From Candidatus Melainabacteria bacterium (GTDB lineage: Bacteria > Cyanobacteriota > Vampirovibrionia > LMEP-6097), in NCBI GenBank assembly GCA_018695135.1, contig JABHOV010000079.1, positions 1-34,223 of the forward strand: DNA of 34,223 bases, read 5' to 3'. Under the pieces are notes generated by a model that saw only the letters and a list, made by a program, of their open reading frames with translations, was not told the DNA's origin and searched no databases. How positions within the stretch are numbered: the first letter of the stretch is position 1; every line of letters begins with the position of its first letter. This document shows positions 20,213 through 27,899 of the stretch, one piece after another. The position numbers and the translations under genes are program-made.

Positions 20213-21063
20213 ACTGTAGATCCTAACATAATTTTGGCTTCAGACCATAATCCTTCTAAGGTCTCTACCTCACATTCTTTCATGACCAATCCTTTTTTTT
20301 TACACAAGTCCTGCATTACCTTAAAACGATCTATGAATTTATTATTTACCCTACGTAAGGCATCTTCTGGGTCAATTTTGTACCATCTGGCGATATTAAC
20401 AACAGTAAACAAAATATCCCCAAGTTCAAGCTCAGCATCTATCCTGGTACGTTCATTATCATAGCCATCTTTGTATGGATCCTTGCCAGTATCCAATCTA
20501 TAATTCTCAATCACTTCTTTCAGCTCATGAACCTCCGAATCAAGCTGACCCCAGAGCTTATTTTCTTCATCCCACTCAAAGCTCTCTGTAACTGCCTTCT
20601 TGGATATTTTCCAAGCTCTAGCTAAAGCAGGCATATTGACTGGAATACCTTCAAAGAGTCCCTGCCTTGCTTTTTTCTCTTTGGCTTTTTCAGCGTCCCA
20701 TAATTTATCAACTTCTTCAGTTGTTCCAGCTGCATCACTAGCAAAAACATGTGGATGTCTTTTAATCATCTTGGTATCAATACTATTAACAACATCGGCA
20801 AAACTAAAGCGTCCGTTTTCTTCAGCAATACGAGAATGCAAAACTATCTGTAATAAAAGATCACCAAGCTCTTCTTTGAGGTTGTCAAAACCAGCTGCTC
20901 CATTTGATTCTTCCACCACATCAAGTGCTTCAAGCGCTTCGTATGACTCTTCAAGCATGTATCGCTTGAGCGAACCGTGGCTCTGTTTGAGATTCCAAAC
21001 ACAACCCTTCTTTGGGTCTCTAATTTCTTCGATTGTTTTGAGGAATTTATCGATTTCTTGCAT
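20206..21063 (-). CDS. mazG: Nucleoside triphosphate pyrophosphohydrolase MazG
   Basis: Hydrolyses NTPs/dNTPs to the monophosphate and PPi, cleaning aberrant nucleotides and influencing (p)ppGpp. The 285 residues hold two MazG-like halves. The first has GCVWNLKQSHGSLKRYMLEE, then EESYEALEALD and LKEELGDLLLQIVLHSRIAE, the ExxE...ExxD metal-binding helices. The second has WEEN-like SFEWDEENKLWGQLDSEVHE and ELELGDILFTVVNIARWYKI. The overall length and two-domain plan match the E. coli type. It starts at ATG 21063, 7 nt after the extended -10 TGtTATGAT, and overlaps argF by 7 nt. Confidence 0.94.
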   Translation of the reverse strand: MQEIDKFLKTIEEIRDPKKGCVWNLKQSHGSLKRYMLEESYEALEALDVVEESNGAAGFDNLKEELGDLLLQIVLHSRIAEENGRFSFADVVNSIDTKMIKRHPHVFASDAAGTTEEVDKLWDAEKAKEKKARQGLFEGIPVNMPALARAWKISKKAVTESFEWDEENKLWGQLDSEVHELKEVIENYRLDTGKDPYKDGYDNERTRIDAELELGDILFTVVNIARWYKIDPEDALRRVNNKFIDRFKVMQDLCKKKGLVMKECEVETLEGLWSEAKIMLGSTVW

Positions 21064-21070
21064 GAGCTAC

Positions 21071-21079
21071 ATCATAACA
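21071..21079 (-). promoter_or_regulatory. Extended -10 of the mazG-argF operon
   Basis: TGtTATGAT on the minus strand ends 7 nt before the mazG ATG. No SD is present. Confidence 0.5.
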
Positions 21080-21086
21080 TTTCAAC

Positions 21087-21194
21087 GGTCATTGCGAGCC
21101 CGAAGGGCGTGGCAATCCAATGCAGAGATAATCGTTCTAGCTTGAATTTATGCATTAGATTGCCGCGTCGGTCTTAAACCTCCTCGCAATGACC
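21087..21194. repeat. GTCATTGCGAG dispersed palindromic repeat, copy 2
   Basis: Termini GGTCATTGCGAG and CTCGCAATGACC are perfect 12-bp inverted ends. Internal arms GCAATCCAATGCA and TGCATTAGATTGC pair again. It fills the divergent mazG-nrnA promoter region, between both -10 hexamers. Confidence 0.9.
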
Positions 21195-21200
21195 AGTACC

Positions 21201-21209
21201 TGCTAAAAT
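21201..21209 (+). promoter_or_regulatory. Extended -10 of nrnA
   Basis: TGcTAAAAT ends 6 nt before the ATG at 21216. No SD is present. Confidence 0.5.
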
Positions 21210-21215
21210 AATCTC

Positions 21216-22229
21216 ATGACCCAAAGCCAAGACATAGTCAAAGCCATACTCTCTGCCAAAACCGCAGTGGTAGTTTCCCATGTCAACCCTGACGGAGACA
21301 CACTCGGCTCAATGCTCGCATTAGCTCAAGTACTTGAACAAGCTGGAGTCACTAGAGTAGATAGAGTGATGCACGATCAAGTTCCAGATATTTATAGATT
21401 TTTCCCTGGACAAGACAAAGTAACTTGCTCGCAAGACACTGATATCGATATCTTGCAAGAATATGACATGAGTTTTAGTTGTGATTGCGGTTCCGTTGCC
21501 AGGTTAGGCAGTGCCGGTGAGATTTGGGCAAGAGCCAAAATTACTTGCAATATTGATCATCATCTTTCTAATCCACTTTATGGCGACCTCAATTGGGTTG
21601 ATCCCAACGCCACTTGCACCGGGCAAGTAGTTAAGGAACTCGCCAATGCGCTAGCTGAGTCAGGCAAAACTATTACAACTGATGTAGATCTTGCTAGCCT
21701 CTACTATATAACTCTCTTAACAGACACTGGTGGCTTTATGCACAGCAACACCAACTCAGCTGTCTTCACTTGGGCAGCTCAATTAGTCGAACAAGGAGCT
21801 GAGCCAAGCAAGCTTTATCATGGGCTTTTTAATCAAATGCCATTTCGTGCAATCAAAATCATTGGTGCAGCACTCGATAAACTAGAACTAATAGAACTTA
21901 AGCCAGGACTCACACTCGCTTATACTTATACTCTTAAAGAAGAACTTACAAAACTATCAGCCAAAGACGAAGACACAGATGAAATTGTTGATCACATCAT
22001 GCGCATCAAAGGTATTCAAGGATGTTTATATTTACGTGAAGCCAAACAAGCTGGTTACTTCAAAGGTAGCTTAAGAAGCGCCATTGAAGGACTTGACTGT
22101 TCCAAGATTGCTTCGCAAATCAATGGTGGTGGTCACGCAAGAGCTGCTGGATTCAATATTGATGCTGGGTCAATGGATGAGTTGAAGGCAACTGTCATTG
22201 CGATTATAATGAAGCAATCTAATTCATAG
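21216..22229 (+). CDS. nrnA: DHH-family oligoribonuclease / pAp phosphatase NrnA
   Basis: A DHH/DHHA1 phosphoesterase that degrades short RNA oligonucleotides and dephosphorylates 3'-phosphoadenosine 5'-phosphate. Motifs in order: VVSHVNPDGDTLGSMLALAQ (N...DxD), SFSCDCGSVARLG, NIDHHLSNPLYGDLNWVDPN (DHH), LLTDTGGFMHSNT, and the DHHA1 substrate motif INGGGHARAAGFNID. The length of 337 aa is typical. The last 11 residues (VIAIIMKQSNS) are encoded by the start of a GTCATTGCGAG repeat, so the C-terminal tail probably came from insertion of that element. The start ATG 21216 follows a -10 by 6 nt. Confidence 0.93.
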   Translation: MTQSQDIVKAILSAKTAVVVSHVNPDGDTLGSMLALAQVLEQAGVTRVDRVMHDQVPDIYRFFPGQDKVTCSQDTDIDILQEYDMSFSCDCGSVARLGSAGEIWARAKITCNIDHHLSNPLYGDLNWVDPNATCTGQVVKELANALAESGKTITTDVDLASLYYITLLTDTGGFMHSNTNSAVFTWAAQLVEQGAEPSKLYHGLFNQMPFRAIKIIGAALDKLELIELKPGLTLAYTYTLKEELTKLSAKDEDTDEIVDHIMRIKGIQGCLYLREAKQAGYFKGSLRSAIEGLDCSKIASQINGGGHARAAGFNIDAGSMDELKATVIAIIMKQSNS

Positions 22230-22295
22230 ACAATAGTTATAGCTAGAATTTGTGCATTAGATTGCCGCGTACTGCTTCGCACTCCTCGCAATAAC
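22194..22295. repeat. GTCATTGCGAG dispersed palindromic repeat, copy 3 (overlaps the nrnA 3' end)
   Basis: It starts GTCATTGCG, continues GAAGCAATCTAATTCA, and ends GCATTAGATTGCCGCG...CTCGCAATAAC, matching copies 1 and 2. Its first 36 nt are read in frame as the nrnA C-terminus and stop codon. Confidence 0.85.
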
Positions 22296-22300
22296 CCATA

Positions 22301-22332
22301 AAAAATAAGAGAGCCTAAGTAAACTTAGACTC
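22301..22332 (-). terminator. Intrinsic terminator of the 118-aa gene
   Basis: On the minus strand GAGtCTAAGT-TT-ACTTAGgCTC is followed by TCTTATTTTTTAT, a stem with one internal mismatch and a U-rich tail. Confidence 0.8.
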
Positions 22333-22369
22333 CCTCCCCCACAAGAAAATTATTTATGTATTTATATTG

Positions 22370-22726
22370 TTAGCCCTCGGCTACAAACTTGGCTGGTATT
22401 TGTGTTAAAGACTCAATAATGACATCAGCTCTTTGCTGATCGCTCATCGTATCCAATGTCCTCCACATATACTTGACCCATTCCCTCCGCTCCTCATCCA
22501 AGAAATTGTCGTTCTCGACAATAAACTCATCAGAGCTGTTGTACTCCCTGTAATAGTATATTGCGGCAATCGTGTCCGCCATATACGAATAGGTGTAATC
22601 ATCTACTTCAACTTTATCAACGATAGACTGACAATCTGATAAAAACCTCTCCAATAACAATCCTGGATCCAATTGATCCTGGATAGTAAAATCCGCTTCG
22701 TACATACTTACCCCCAGTGAAAACAT
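22370..22726 (-). CDS. Unrecognised small acidic protein (118 aa)
   Basis: No family recognised. The protein is acidic and rich in Tyr, Asp and Glu (KVEVDDYTYSYMADTIAAIY, YREYNSSDEFIVENDNFLDE), with helices at the C-terminus (MSDQQRADVIIESLTQIPAK). No signal peptide or membrane span is seen. An alternative start, the ATG at 22705 (MYEADFTIQDQL, 111 aa), is preceded by GGGGGTAAGT and may be the real one. It stands alone on the minus strand with a good terminator after it, which supports it as a real gene. Upstream DNA contains a possible TATAAG but no convincing -35. Confidence 0.65.
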   Translation of the reverse strand: MFSLGVSMYEADFTIQDQLDPGLLLERFLSDCQSIVDKVEVDDYTYSYMADTIAAIYYYREYNSSDEFIVENDNFLDEERREWVKYMWRTLDTMSDQQRADVIIESLTQIPAKFVAEG

Positions 22727-22844
22727 CAGTTAATTTCTCTGTACTGCTTTCGTACTAGTCTTATAGGCCCAGATAGTTTAGAAACGGTTAAGTATTATTG
22801 TAATAACCAGTATTTTTCATTAAATAAAACTCATAAAGCCCGTA

Positions 22845-23143
22845 TCAGAAGCTGTCTTGAAAGTCCAAGAACGAGGCATGCCAGTACAAAAAGTCATATG
22901 ATTACTATGGTTTTTTGTATTTACCCGAAGTTTATTCGAAAGTAGCCGAAAACCAGGGAGCTTGCTCCCTCGGATGAGGCGAAAGAGAACCAAGGTTTTG
23001 CCGTTTATTTTCGAGGAAATAATCAATTTTGCGGATAAAACTCGGTGAGCTTGCTCCCGAGTGAGCAAAATTAAGGCAAAACGTTATTGTCATAAATAAG
23101 GGCGAGCGTAACAAAGTTATTGGACTTTCAAGACAGGTTCTCA
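22845..23143. mobile_element. MITE-like non-coding element with 24-bp terminal inverted repeats
   Basis: The ends 22845-22868 and 23120-23143 are inverted repeats with 2 mismatches in 24; the inner 16 nt (TGTCTTGAAAGTCCAA) are perfect. The 299-bp body holds two similar small hairpins (GGGAGCTTGCTCCC and GTGAGCTTGCTCCCG) and a GGTTTTGCC/GGCAAAAC pair. It encodes no plausible protein. Its right end includes the rsmE stop codon. I see no target-site duplication. It explains most of the 414-nt gap 22727-23140; the rest (22727-22844) holds nothing I can name beyond a possible promoter for the 118-aa gene. Confidence 0.7.
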
Positions 23144-23869
23144 TGCTTGGTTCCTGACCAAAAGACTAATCGCAGCCGTCTCTGCCTTCAGAAGTCTTGG
23201 TCCCAAACCAGTCGCTTCAAAGCCAATACTAGTTAAATGCTCGGTTTCATCATCAGTCAAGCCGCCCTCTGGACCAACCAGCAAAGTTATAGATCTACAA
23301 GACTTCTTAGAACTATTAGTAGTTTCTTGGTTAGCCAATCTTTCGTTGGCAAAATAGTTCAGATCTGAATTAGCTTTTATATCATCAAAGTCAATCAACT
23401 CTGCCAATTGAGCAAATCTAGCCCCTTCACACTGCTCAGTAGCTTCTTGAATTATTTTTTCAAAACGATTACGTTGTTTTTTGATTACTTCAATATATTG
23501 TTTTTGACTTCTATTAAAAATCACTGGTACAAATTTCTGCACGCCCAGTTCAACAAGCTTGCGTAGCATAAAAGCAAAAGATTCTGCTTTGATTATAGGA
23601 ACATAAAAACAATATTGGCATTTAAGTTCTCGTTGAGATGCTTCTTCTTGATTAATCTCAAACAAGAGCTCTTGCTTACTAGCTTCAAGCATCGTCACAT
23701 AGAATACTTTGCCAGAACCATCAATCATAGACAGCTCTTCCTTGTGTCCTGGCTTAAGACGCAAAACATTATTGACCTGGTGCAGCAAATCTGCATTAAG
23801 CACTCTAATTCTCTTTGCTGTTGTATCAAGCTGATCTTCAGTAGTGATAGTAAATCTGTAATTGCGCAC
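23141..23869 (-). CDS. rsmE: 16S rRNA (uracil(1498)-N3)-methyltransferase RsmE
   Basis: A SPOUT-class methyltransferase that modifies U1498 of 16S rRNA in assembled 30S subunits. The 242-aa protein has an N-terminal PUA-like domain (MRNYRFTITTEDQLD...), then the methyltransferase with YFYVPIIKAESFAFM-like strand (CQYCFYVPIIKAESFAFMLR), IIQEATEQCEGARFAQ, and the knot motifs LLVGPEGGLTDDETEHL and GLGPRLLKAETAAIS (usually LGxRILRxETA). It starts with GTG at 23869, 7 nt after TATAAT, a leaderless GTG start. The stop codon is inside the terminal repeat of the MITE-like element, so the extreme C-terminus may have been altered by it. Confidence 0.93.
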   Translation of the reverse strand: MRNYRFTITTEDQLDTTAKRIRVLNADLLHQVNNVLRLKPGHKEELSMIDGSGKVFYVTMLEASKQELLFEINQEEASQRELKCQYCFYVPIIKAESFAFMLRKLVELGVQKFVPVIFNRSQKQYIEVIKKQRNRFEKIIQEATEQCEGARFAQLAELIDFDDIKANSDLNYFANERLANQETTNSSKKSCRSITLLVGPEGGLTDDETEHLTSIGFEATGLGPRLLKAETAAISLLVRNQA

Positions 23870-23876
23870 AGATTAG

Positions 23877-23882
23877 ATTATA
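23877..23882 (-). promoter_or_regulatory. -10 of rsmE
   Basis: A perfect TATAAT ends 7 nt before the GTG start. No SD is present. Confidence 0.6.
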
Positions 23883-23884
23883 GC

Positions 23885-23932
23885 GTCATTGTCAGCGAAC
23901 CAAGTGCTTAGAGAAGCCACAATCCAATGCAT
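23885..23932. repeat. Degenerate half of a GTCATTGCGAG repeat in the rsmE-serS promoter region
   Basis: GTCATTGtcAGCGAA...GAAGCcacAATCCAATGCAT resembles the left half of copies 1-3. It fills the space between the two divergent -10 hexamers. Confidence 0.5.
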
Positions 23933-23936
23933 AAGT

Positions 23937-23942
23937 TATAAT
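23937..23942 (+). promoter_or_regulatory. -10 of serS
   Basis: A perfect TATAAT ends 7 nt before the ATG at 23950. No SD, no T-box-like leader and no room for one. Confidence 0.65.
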
Positions 23943-23949
23943 ATAGCCC

Positions 23950-25227
23950 ATGCTCGACCTCAAGCTAATTAGAAAAGAACCCGACAAGGTCAAAGAACTT
24001 CTCTCAAGAAGAGATACAAGTCTAGTAGCCAAGATTGATCAGATTATTGCAATTGATATAGAACACAGAGCGGCGCTTCAAGAAAAACAAGAACTTGAAA
24101 CCAAACGCAACCAACTTTCCAAAGAAGTCGGAGCCAAAAAATCTCAAGGTCAAACTGCTGACACTGAGATGCAAGAACTCGCTCAAATCAAAAGCAAAAT
24201 GCAAGCAATCTCTGACAAAGAGCCTGATTTATTCAATCAACAAATAGCGATTCTAGAAGGAATTCCTAATCTCCCAGCAGAGGATTTAATAGTGGGAGCG
24301 AATGAAGAAGCCAATCAAGAAATTAGTAAATGGGGAGAAATTCCGAACTTTAATTTCACGGCTTTAGAGCATGATGAGATCGGTAAGAATCTAGATATTT
24401 TGGATTTTGAACGTGGTGTCAAAATTGCCAAAAGCAGATTTACGCTAATACAAAAACATGGTGCCAAACTAGAAAGAGCATTAATTAATTTCTTTCTAGA
24501 TCAAGCTAGTCAAAATGGTTACAGAGAATGTGTGCCGCCAATCTTAGTTAATAGCACCTCTCTTTATGGTACGGGACAACTGCCCAAATTTGCAGAGGAT
24601 GTTTTCAAAGTAGAGAATGAAGATCTTTATTTAATCCCAACAGCCGAAGTCCCGCTGACTAATATCTACAGAGATGAAATTCTCAGCGAAGATGATCTGC
24701 CAATTTATCTTTGCGCTTACACTCCTAATTTTAGATCAGAAGCTGGTTCAGCATCAAAAGACACAAGGGGCATTATTAGACAACATCAATTCAATAAAAT
24801 CGAATTAGTCAAACTTTGCAAAGCAGAAGATAGCGCAGAAGAACACGAAAAGCTAACAAACAATGCTGAATCACTTTTGCAAGCACTCAAACTTCCTTAT
24901 CGCAAAATGCTACTTTGCACCGGCGACATGGGCTTTGGCGCTAGCAAGTGCTACGACCTAGAGGTTTGGTTTCCTGGACAAGCAAAGTATAGAGAAATCT
25001 CTAGCTGCTCCAATTTTGGGGATTTCCAAGCTAGAAGAGCGCAAATCCGTTTCCGTAGAGATAGTAAATCCAAGGCGGAGCTTGTTCACACGATCAACGG
25101 CTCCGGCCTTGCCGTTGGTAGAACAGTAGCTGCAATCCTGGAGAACTACCAAAATCAAGATGGTTCAGTCAATGTACCAGAGGTTTTGAGACCTTATCTT
25201 GGTGATTTAGAGAAAATAGAGGCTTAA
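23950..25227 (+). CDS. serS: Serine--tRNA ligase
   Basis: A class IIa aminoacyl-tRNA synthetase that charges tRNA-Ser (and tRNA-Sec where present). The 425-aa length is typical. The N-terminal coiled-coil tRNA-binding arm runs from [20 protein letters not shown] to about residue 100 ([20 protein letters not shown]). The catalytic core has [20 protein letters not shown] and [18 protein letters not shown], motif 2 [20 protein letters not shown], and motif 3 [40 protein letters not shown] is the serine-binding region. The leaderless start makes translational attenuation unlikely. The next gene follows 64 nt after the stop. Confidence 0.97.
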   Translation: MLDLKLIRKEPDKVKELLSRRDTSLVAKIDQIIAIDIEHRAALQEKQELETKRNQLSKEVGAKKSQGQTADTEMQELAQIKSKMQAISDKEPDLFNQQIAILEGIPNLPAEDLIVGANEEANQEISKWGEIPNFNFTALEHDEIGKNLDILDFERGVKIAKSRFTLIQKHGAKLERALINFFLDQASQNGYRECVPPILVNSTSLYGTGQLPKFAEDVFKVENEDLYLIPTAEVPLTNIYRDEILSEDDLPIYLCAYTPNFRSEAGSASKDTRGIIRQHQFNKIELVKLCKAEDSAEEHEKLTNNAESLLQALKLPYRKMLLCTGDMGFGASKCYDLEVWFPGQAKYREISSCSNFGDFQARRAQIRFRRDSKSKAELVHTINGSGLAVGRTVAAILENYQNQDGSVNVPEVLRPYLGDLEKIEA

Positions 25228-25291
25228 AAGCCCTGTCTTAACCTAGCTATAACCTGATTACTGTTTAATTACAATGAACAGGAAAGGATTT

Positions 25292-25741
25292 ATGGTAGAC
25301 GGCAACAAAATCAGCTTTGATAAACTCAGCCCGCTTAAAGCGAGCATCAAATCTACTATAGAACCAGGCAAAGGAATCAACGAAGGTTCAGTAATTAAAG
25401 AAGGTGGCTTAGCTCCTCTTCGTATTCAAGACGCTTGGAAAACTGGTGAGTCCTCTGAATTAGTAAAAAAATCTCAGGCAACAAATTATGCATCAAGACA
25501 AGAAAGCGTACTTGAAGGCGATATGTTCTCAATTGTTGAAGATGATGCTCAAGACCCAACACCCATAGACAGATTAGATTCAAAAGACACGATTTTAGCA
25601 GAAGCAGAGATTACTCAAACACTAGGTGAAGCACTTGATGGCAAAACAAAACCACCAGCTTATACTCCTCTAGGCAACACAGAAAAGACAAATCAACAAG
25701 TTGCTCAAGCAAGTTCTCAAATGGGTGATCTACAAGCTTAA
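25292..25741 (+). CDS. Unrecognised small disordered protein (149 aa)
   Basis: No family recognised. The track starts at 25274, but the purine tract AGGAAAGGA inside that version is an ideal SD for the in-frame ATG at 25292, so I use 25292. The protein is polar, low in aromatic residues, and rich in Lys, Glu, Ser and Gln (KLSPLKASIKSTIEPGKGIN, DDAQDPTPIDRLDSKDTILA). A short helix-forming stretch is AEAEITQTLGEALDG. It is mostly intrinsically disordered, with no signal peptide. It lies after serS and converges on lptF. In composition it recalls the N-terminus of the 953-aa protein; the function is unknown. Confidence 0.65.
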   Translation: MVDGNKISFDKLSPLKASIKSTIEPGKGINEGSVIKEGGLAPLRIQDAWKTGESSELVKKSQATNYASRQESVLEGDMFSIVEDDAQDPTPIDRLDSKDTILAEAEITQTLGEALDGKTKPPAYTPLGNTEKTNQQVAQASSQMGDLQA

Positions 25742-25744
25742 CAG

Positions 25745-26890
25745 CTACCTATTAGCTCTATAAAAATAACTAAACCAAGCGAGAGTTCCAATAATTATAT
25801 TAGGAGCCCAAGCTGCGAGCATCGGATTTAATCTACCAGAGTCTCCAAACGAGTCAAAGATAGTATGTGACATATAAAATACAAAGACCACTAAACCAAG
25901 CGCGATATAACCCCAGTTAACCACCTTACGCCTGCCTGAGATGCCCATACAAGCTCCAATTAGAGCAAGAAAAATACAAGAAATGGGATAAGCAAACTTG
26001 GCATGAAACTTAGTCTTGTAGTCATTGAGCTTATCAGTAAATATTCTATCTCCTTGATGCAAGTTAATCATTTGCCAGAGTCCGTAGAAATTAAGATTGT
26101 CGGTCTTGGTCATTTTTTTGAGCACTTCATTTGGGTTCAAACTACTAGGAATCAAAGTCGTTTCAAAATTGGAAACCAAATGCATAGAATTAGTATCAAC
26201 GCCGTCTTTGTCGGTAGACTCGGATTGAATATAACTACTACTACCATCCATAAGAACCCAGCCACCTTTGAGAGGATCCCATTTACCTTTCTTGGCAGTA
26301 TGTATCAAAGATAGATGTTTTTTAGAGAAGTCCAAAATCACCACATCACGCAAAAGCCCTTCCTTGAATTTACGCACATAAAAGATACGCTCTATTGTTC
26401 CGTCTGAGTCTTTTTCAAAATAACTAAAGCCTTTGACGATTTGCGTTGAAATCGGATCTTTATAAAGAGCAAGGGTATAAATCTTCTGAGCAAAGGGGGA
26501 GGTAATTGGCACGATGAATTCAGACAGTAAAAAAGTAACCACAACACAAATCAAACCTGAATACAAGACTGGTCGCATCAAGCGCGTAAAACTCGCTCCA
26601 GCAGCACGAATTGCAATCACTTCTGATTGTCCCGAGAGTTTTTGAAAAGCAAGAAATGTAGCAAGCAAGATCCCAATTGGAATTGTCGTTGAAAGTATTT
26701 GCGGAATTTCCAAACCAAGAACTACGATTCCGGTACTAAAACTAGCTCCTGATTTTGCTAATAGTTTAAAGACCTCTTTGAATTTATCAATCCCTAACCA
26801 GACACCAGTGATTATTCCGGCACCACTCATAAATGGCAACCAAAGCTCAGTTAGAATATATTTGTCTAATTTCTTGAGCATAAAATGCAC
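25745..26890 (-). CDS. lptF: LPS export permease, LptF/LptG (YjgP/YjgQ) family
   Basis: An inner-membrane permease of the Lpt ABC exporter, which extracts lipopolysaccharide from the inner membrane for transport to the outer leaflet. The 381-aa protein has the expected plan: the N-terminal LKKLDKYILTELWLPFMSGA with a first membrane helix, a second and third helix around residues 55-125 (STTIPIGILLATFLAFQKLS, GLICVVVTFLLSEFIVPIT), a periplasmic jellyroll domain (about 130-280) and three C-terminal helices (CIFLALIGACMGISG, WGYIALGLVVFVFYMS, MLAAWAPNIIIGTLAWF). Only one such permease is in the window, so LptF or LptG cannot be decided. ATG 26881 (MLKKLD) is an alternative start. It follows ycf23 by 15 nt. 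Confidence 0.9.
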   Translation of the reverse strand: MHFMLKKLDKYILTELWLPFMSGAGIITGVWLGIDKFKEVFKLLAKSGASFSTGIVVLGLEIPQILSTTIPIGILLATFLAFQKLSGQSEVIAIRAAGASFTRLMRPVLYSGLICVVVTFLLSEFIVPITSPFAQKIYTLALYKDPISTQIVKGFSYFEKDSDGTIERIFYVRKFKEGLLRDVVILDFSKKHLSLIHTAKKGKWDPLKGGWVLMDGSSSYIQSESTDKDGVDTNSMHLVSNFETTLIPSSLNPNEVLKKMTKTDNLNFYGLWQMINLHQGDRIFTDKLNDYKTKFHAKFAYPISCIFLALIGACMGISGRRKVVNWGYIALGLVVFVFYMSHTIFDSFGDSGRLNPMLAAWAPNIIIGTLAWFSYFYRANR

Positions 26891-26905
26891 TCGAGCCTTA
26901 CAGCC

Positions 26906-27664
26906 TTAGAGCCCTACAGCACTCACCTGAACTGTTTTAGCAAGAGCAGATCTCAATGCCGTTATCGCTGCAAGCATTTCAAGCTCAGACTCTAATTTAT
27001 TAACGTATTTGCCAACACCAATACCGTGAGCACCTGAAGCAATCGCAAGCTTGGCAGTGTCAGGGCTGATACCTGAAGCAGTAAGAATAAATGTATTAGA
27101 AACTGCTTTCGAAATCTCAAGAGTGTTAGCAAGGCTTAGTCTCGCTTTTTCAATCTGACCTAATGCACCTGCTGACGATGTTTCAACCAAAGAAGCTCCT
27201 TCAGTTTGAATCATGTCTACACCAAGCTCTTCAAGCTGGCTAGCGAGTTCTACTTGCTCTGCCACCGTTAGGTGCCCAGGCACTGTAATTGAAATCAATG
27301 CTGTAGTCTTGGCATCCATTATTTCTTTTGCCCATGCAAGTACTTCAGCAGCTGTCGGGAAGATACCCTCATCATGCAATGCTTCAAAATTGCCAAGCTC
27401 AAGCATATCTGCTCCAAGCTCTTGAGCTCTAATTAATTCACTTGGCTCAATGCTACTAACCATAATTGCAGTATCACTAGCTAAGGCAATTGCTTCAATA
27501 ACAATATCTTCTCTAGCTGAAATATCCACACAAGTCGCTTTCATTTGAGACGCTGCTTTGACTATCTGCAAAACACGTTCTTTATCAAAATTGTTTATAC
27601 CAGCTATAATTTTAAGGCAAGTTCTGGCTTCTAAATCTCTAAGTACTATTGATCTTTTATTCAT
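26906..27664 (-). CDS. ycf23: Ycf23/DUF561 family protein
   Basis: A TIM-barrel-like protein family conserved in cyanobacteria and red-lineage plastids; its biochemical role is not established. The 252-aa protein matches along its length: CLKIIAGINNFDKERVLQIV, KATCVDISA, ELGADMLELGNFEAL, ALISITVPGHLTVAEQVELA, ELGVDMIQTEGASL, AGALGQIEKARLSLANTLEI and IASGAHGIGVGKYVNKLESE. The alternating beta/alpha pattern and the VSSIEPSELI and GISPDTAKLA loops are typical. It starts at ATG 27664, 7 nt after TACAAT. The 72-bp inverted repeat lies between it and hisZG, so it probably has its own transcript with lptF downstream. Confidence 0.85.
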   Translation of the reverse strand: MNKRSIVLRDLEARTCLKIIAGINNFDKERVLQIVKAASQMKATCVDISAREDIVIEAIALASDTAIMVSSIEPSELIRAQELGADMLELGNFEALHDEGIFPTAAEVLAWAKEIMDAKTTALISITVPGHLTVAEQVELASQLEELGVDMIQTEGASLVETSSAGALGQIEKARLSLANTLEISKAVSNTFILTASGISPDTAKLAIASGAHGIGVGKYVNKLESELEMLAAITALRSALAKTVQVSAVGL

Positions 27665-27671
27665 AGCTACA

Positions 27672-27677
27672 ATTGTA
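27672..27677 (-). promoter_or_regulatory. -10 of ycf23-lptF
   Basis: TACAAT on the minus strand ends 7 nt before the ATG. The -35 position falls inside the inverted repeat arm and has no match. Confidence 0.45.
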
Positions 27678-27688
27678 ACCTACCGACA

Positions 27689-27899
27689 AGCCACCCACGT
27701 CTCAACCTTGACCACTTTTTGAGATAAGATCCCACCCGCTGCGTGACATACGCCACTTTTTAGATAAATCCAAGACTAGAACGAATTAGTCTATGATTTC
27801 ACCTATTTGAACTTAGGTATTTATCTTAAAAGTGGCGTATGTCACGCAGCGGGTGGGATCTTATCTCAAAAAGTGGTCAAGGTTGAGACGTGGGTGGCT
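27689..27899. repeat. 72-bp perfect inverted repeat between hisZG and ycf23
   Basis: Arms 27689-27760 and 27828-27899 are exact reverse complements (AGCCACCCACGTCTCAACCT and onward). The pairing continues for about 8 bp inward after one mismatch. The 67-nt centre is AT-rich with no ORF. The right arm ends inside the hisZG stop codon (TAG at 27898-27900). It fills the whole gap of 233 nt. Confidence 0.92.

Noticed and set aside
22820-23144. ORFs of 82 and 70 aa on the minus strand
   Set aside because: They lie in the MITE-like element, follow no family and only read through its internal palindromes.
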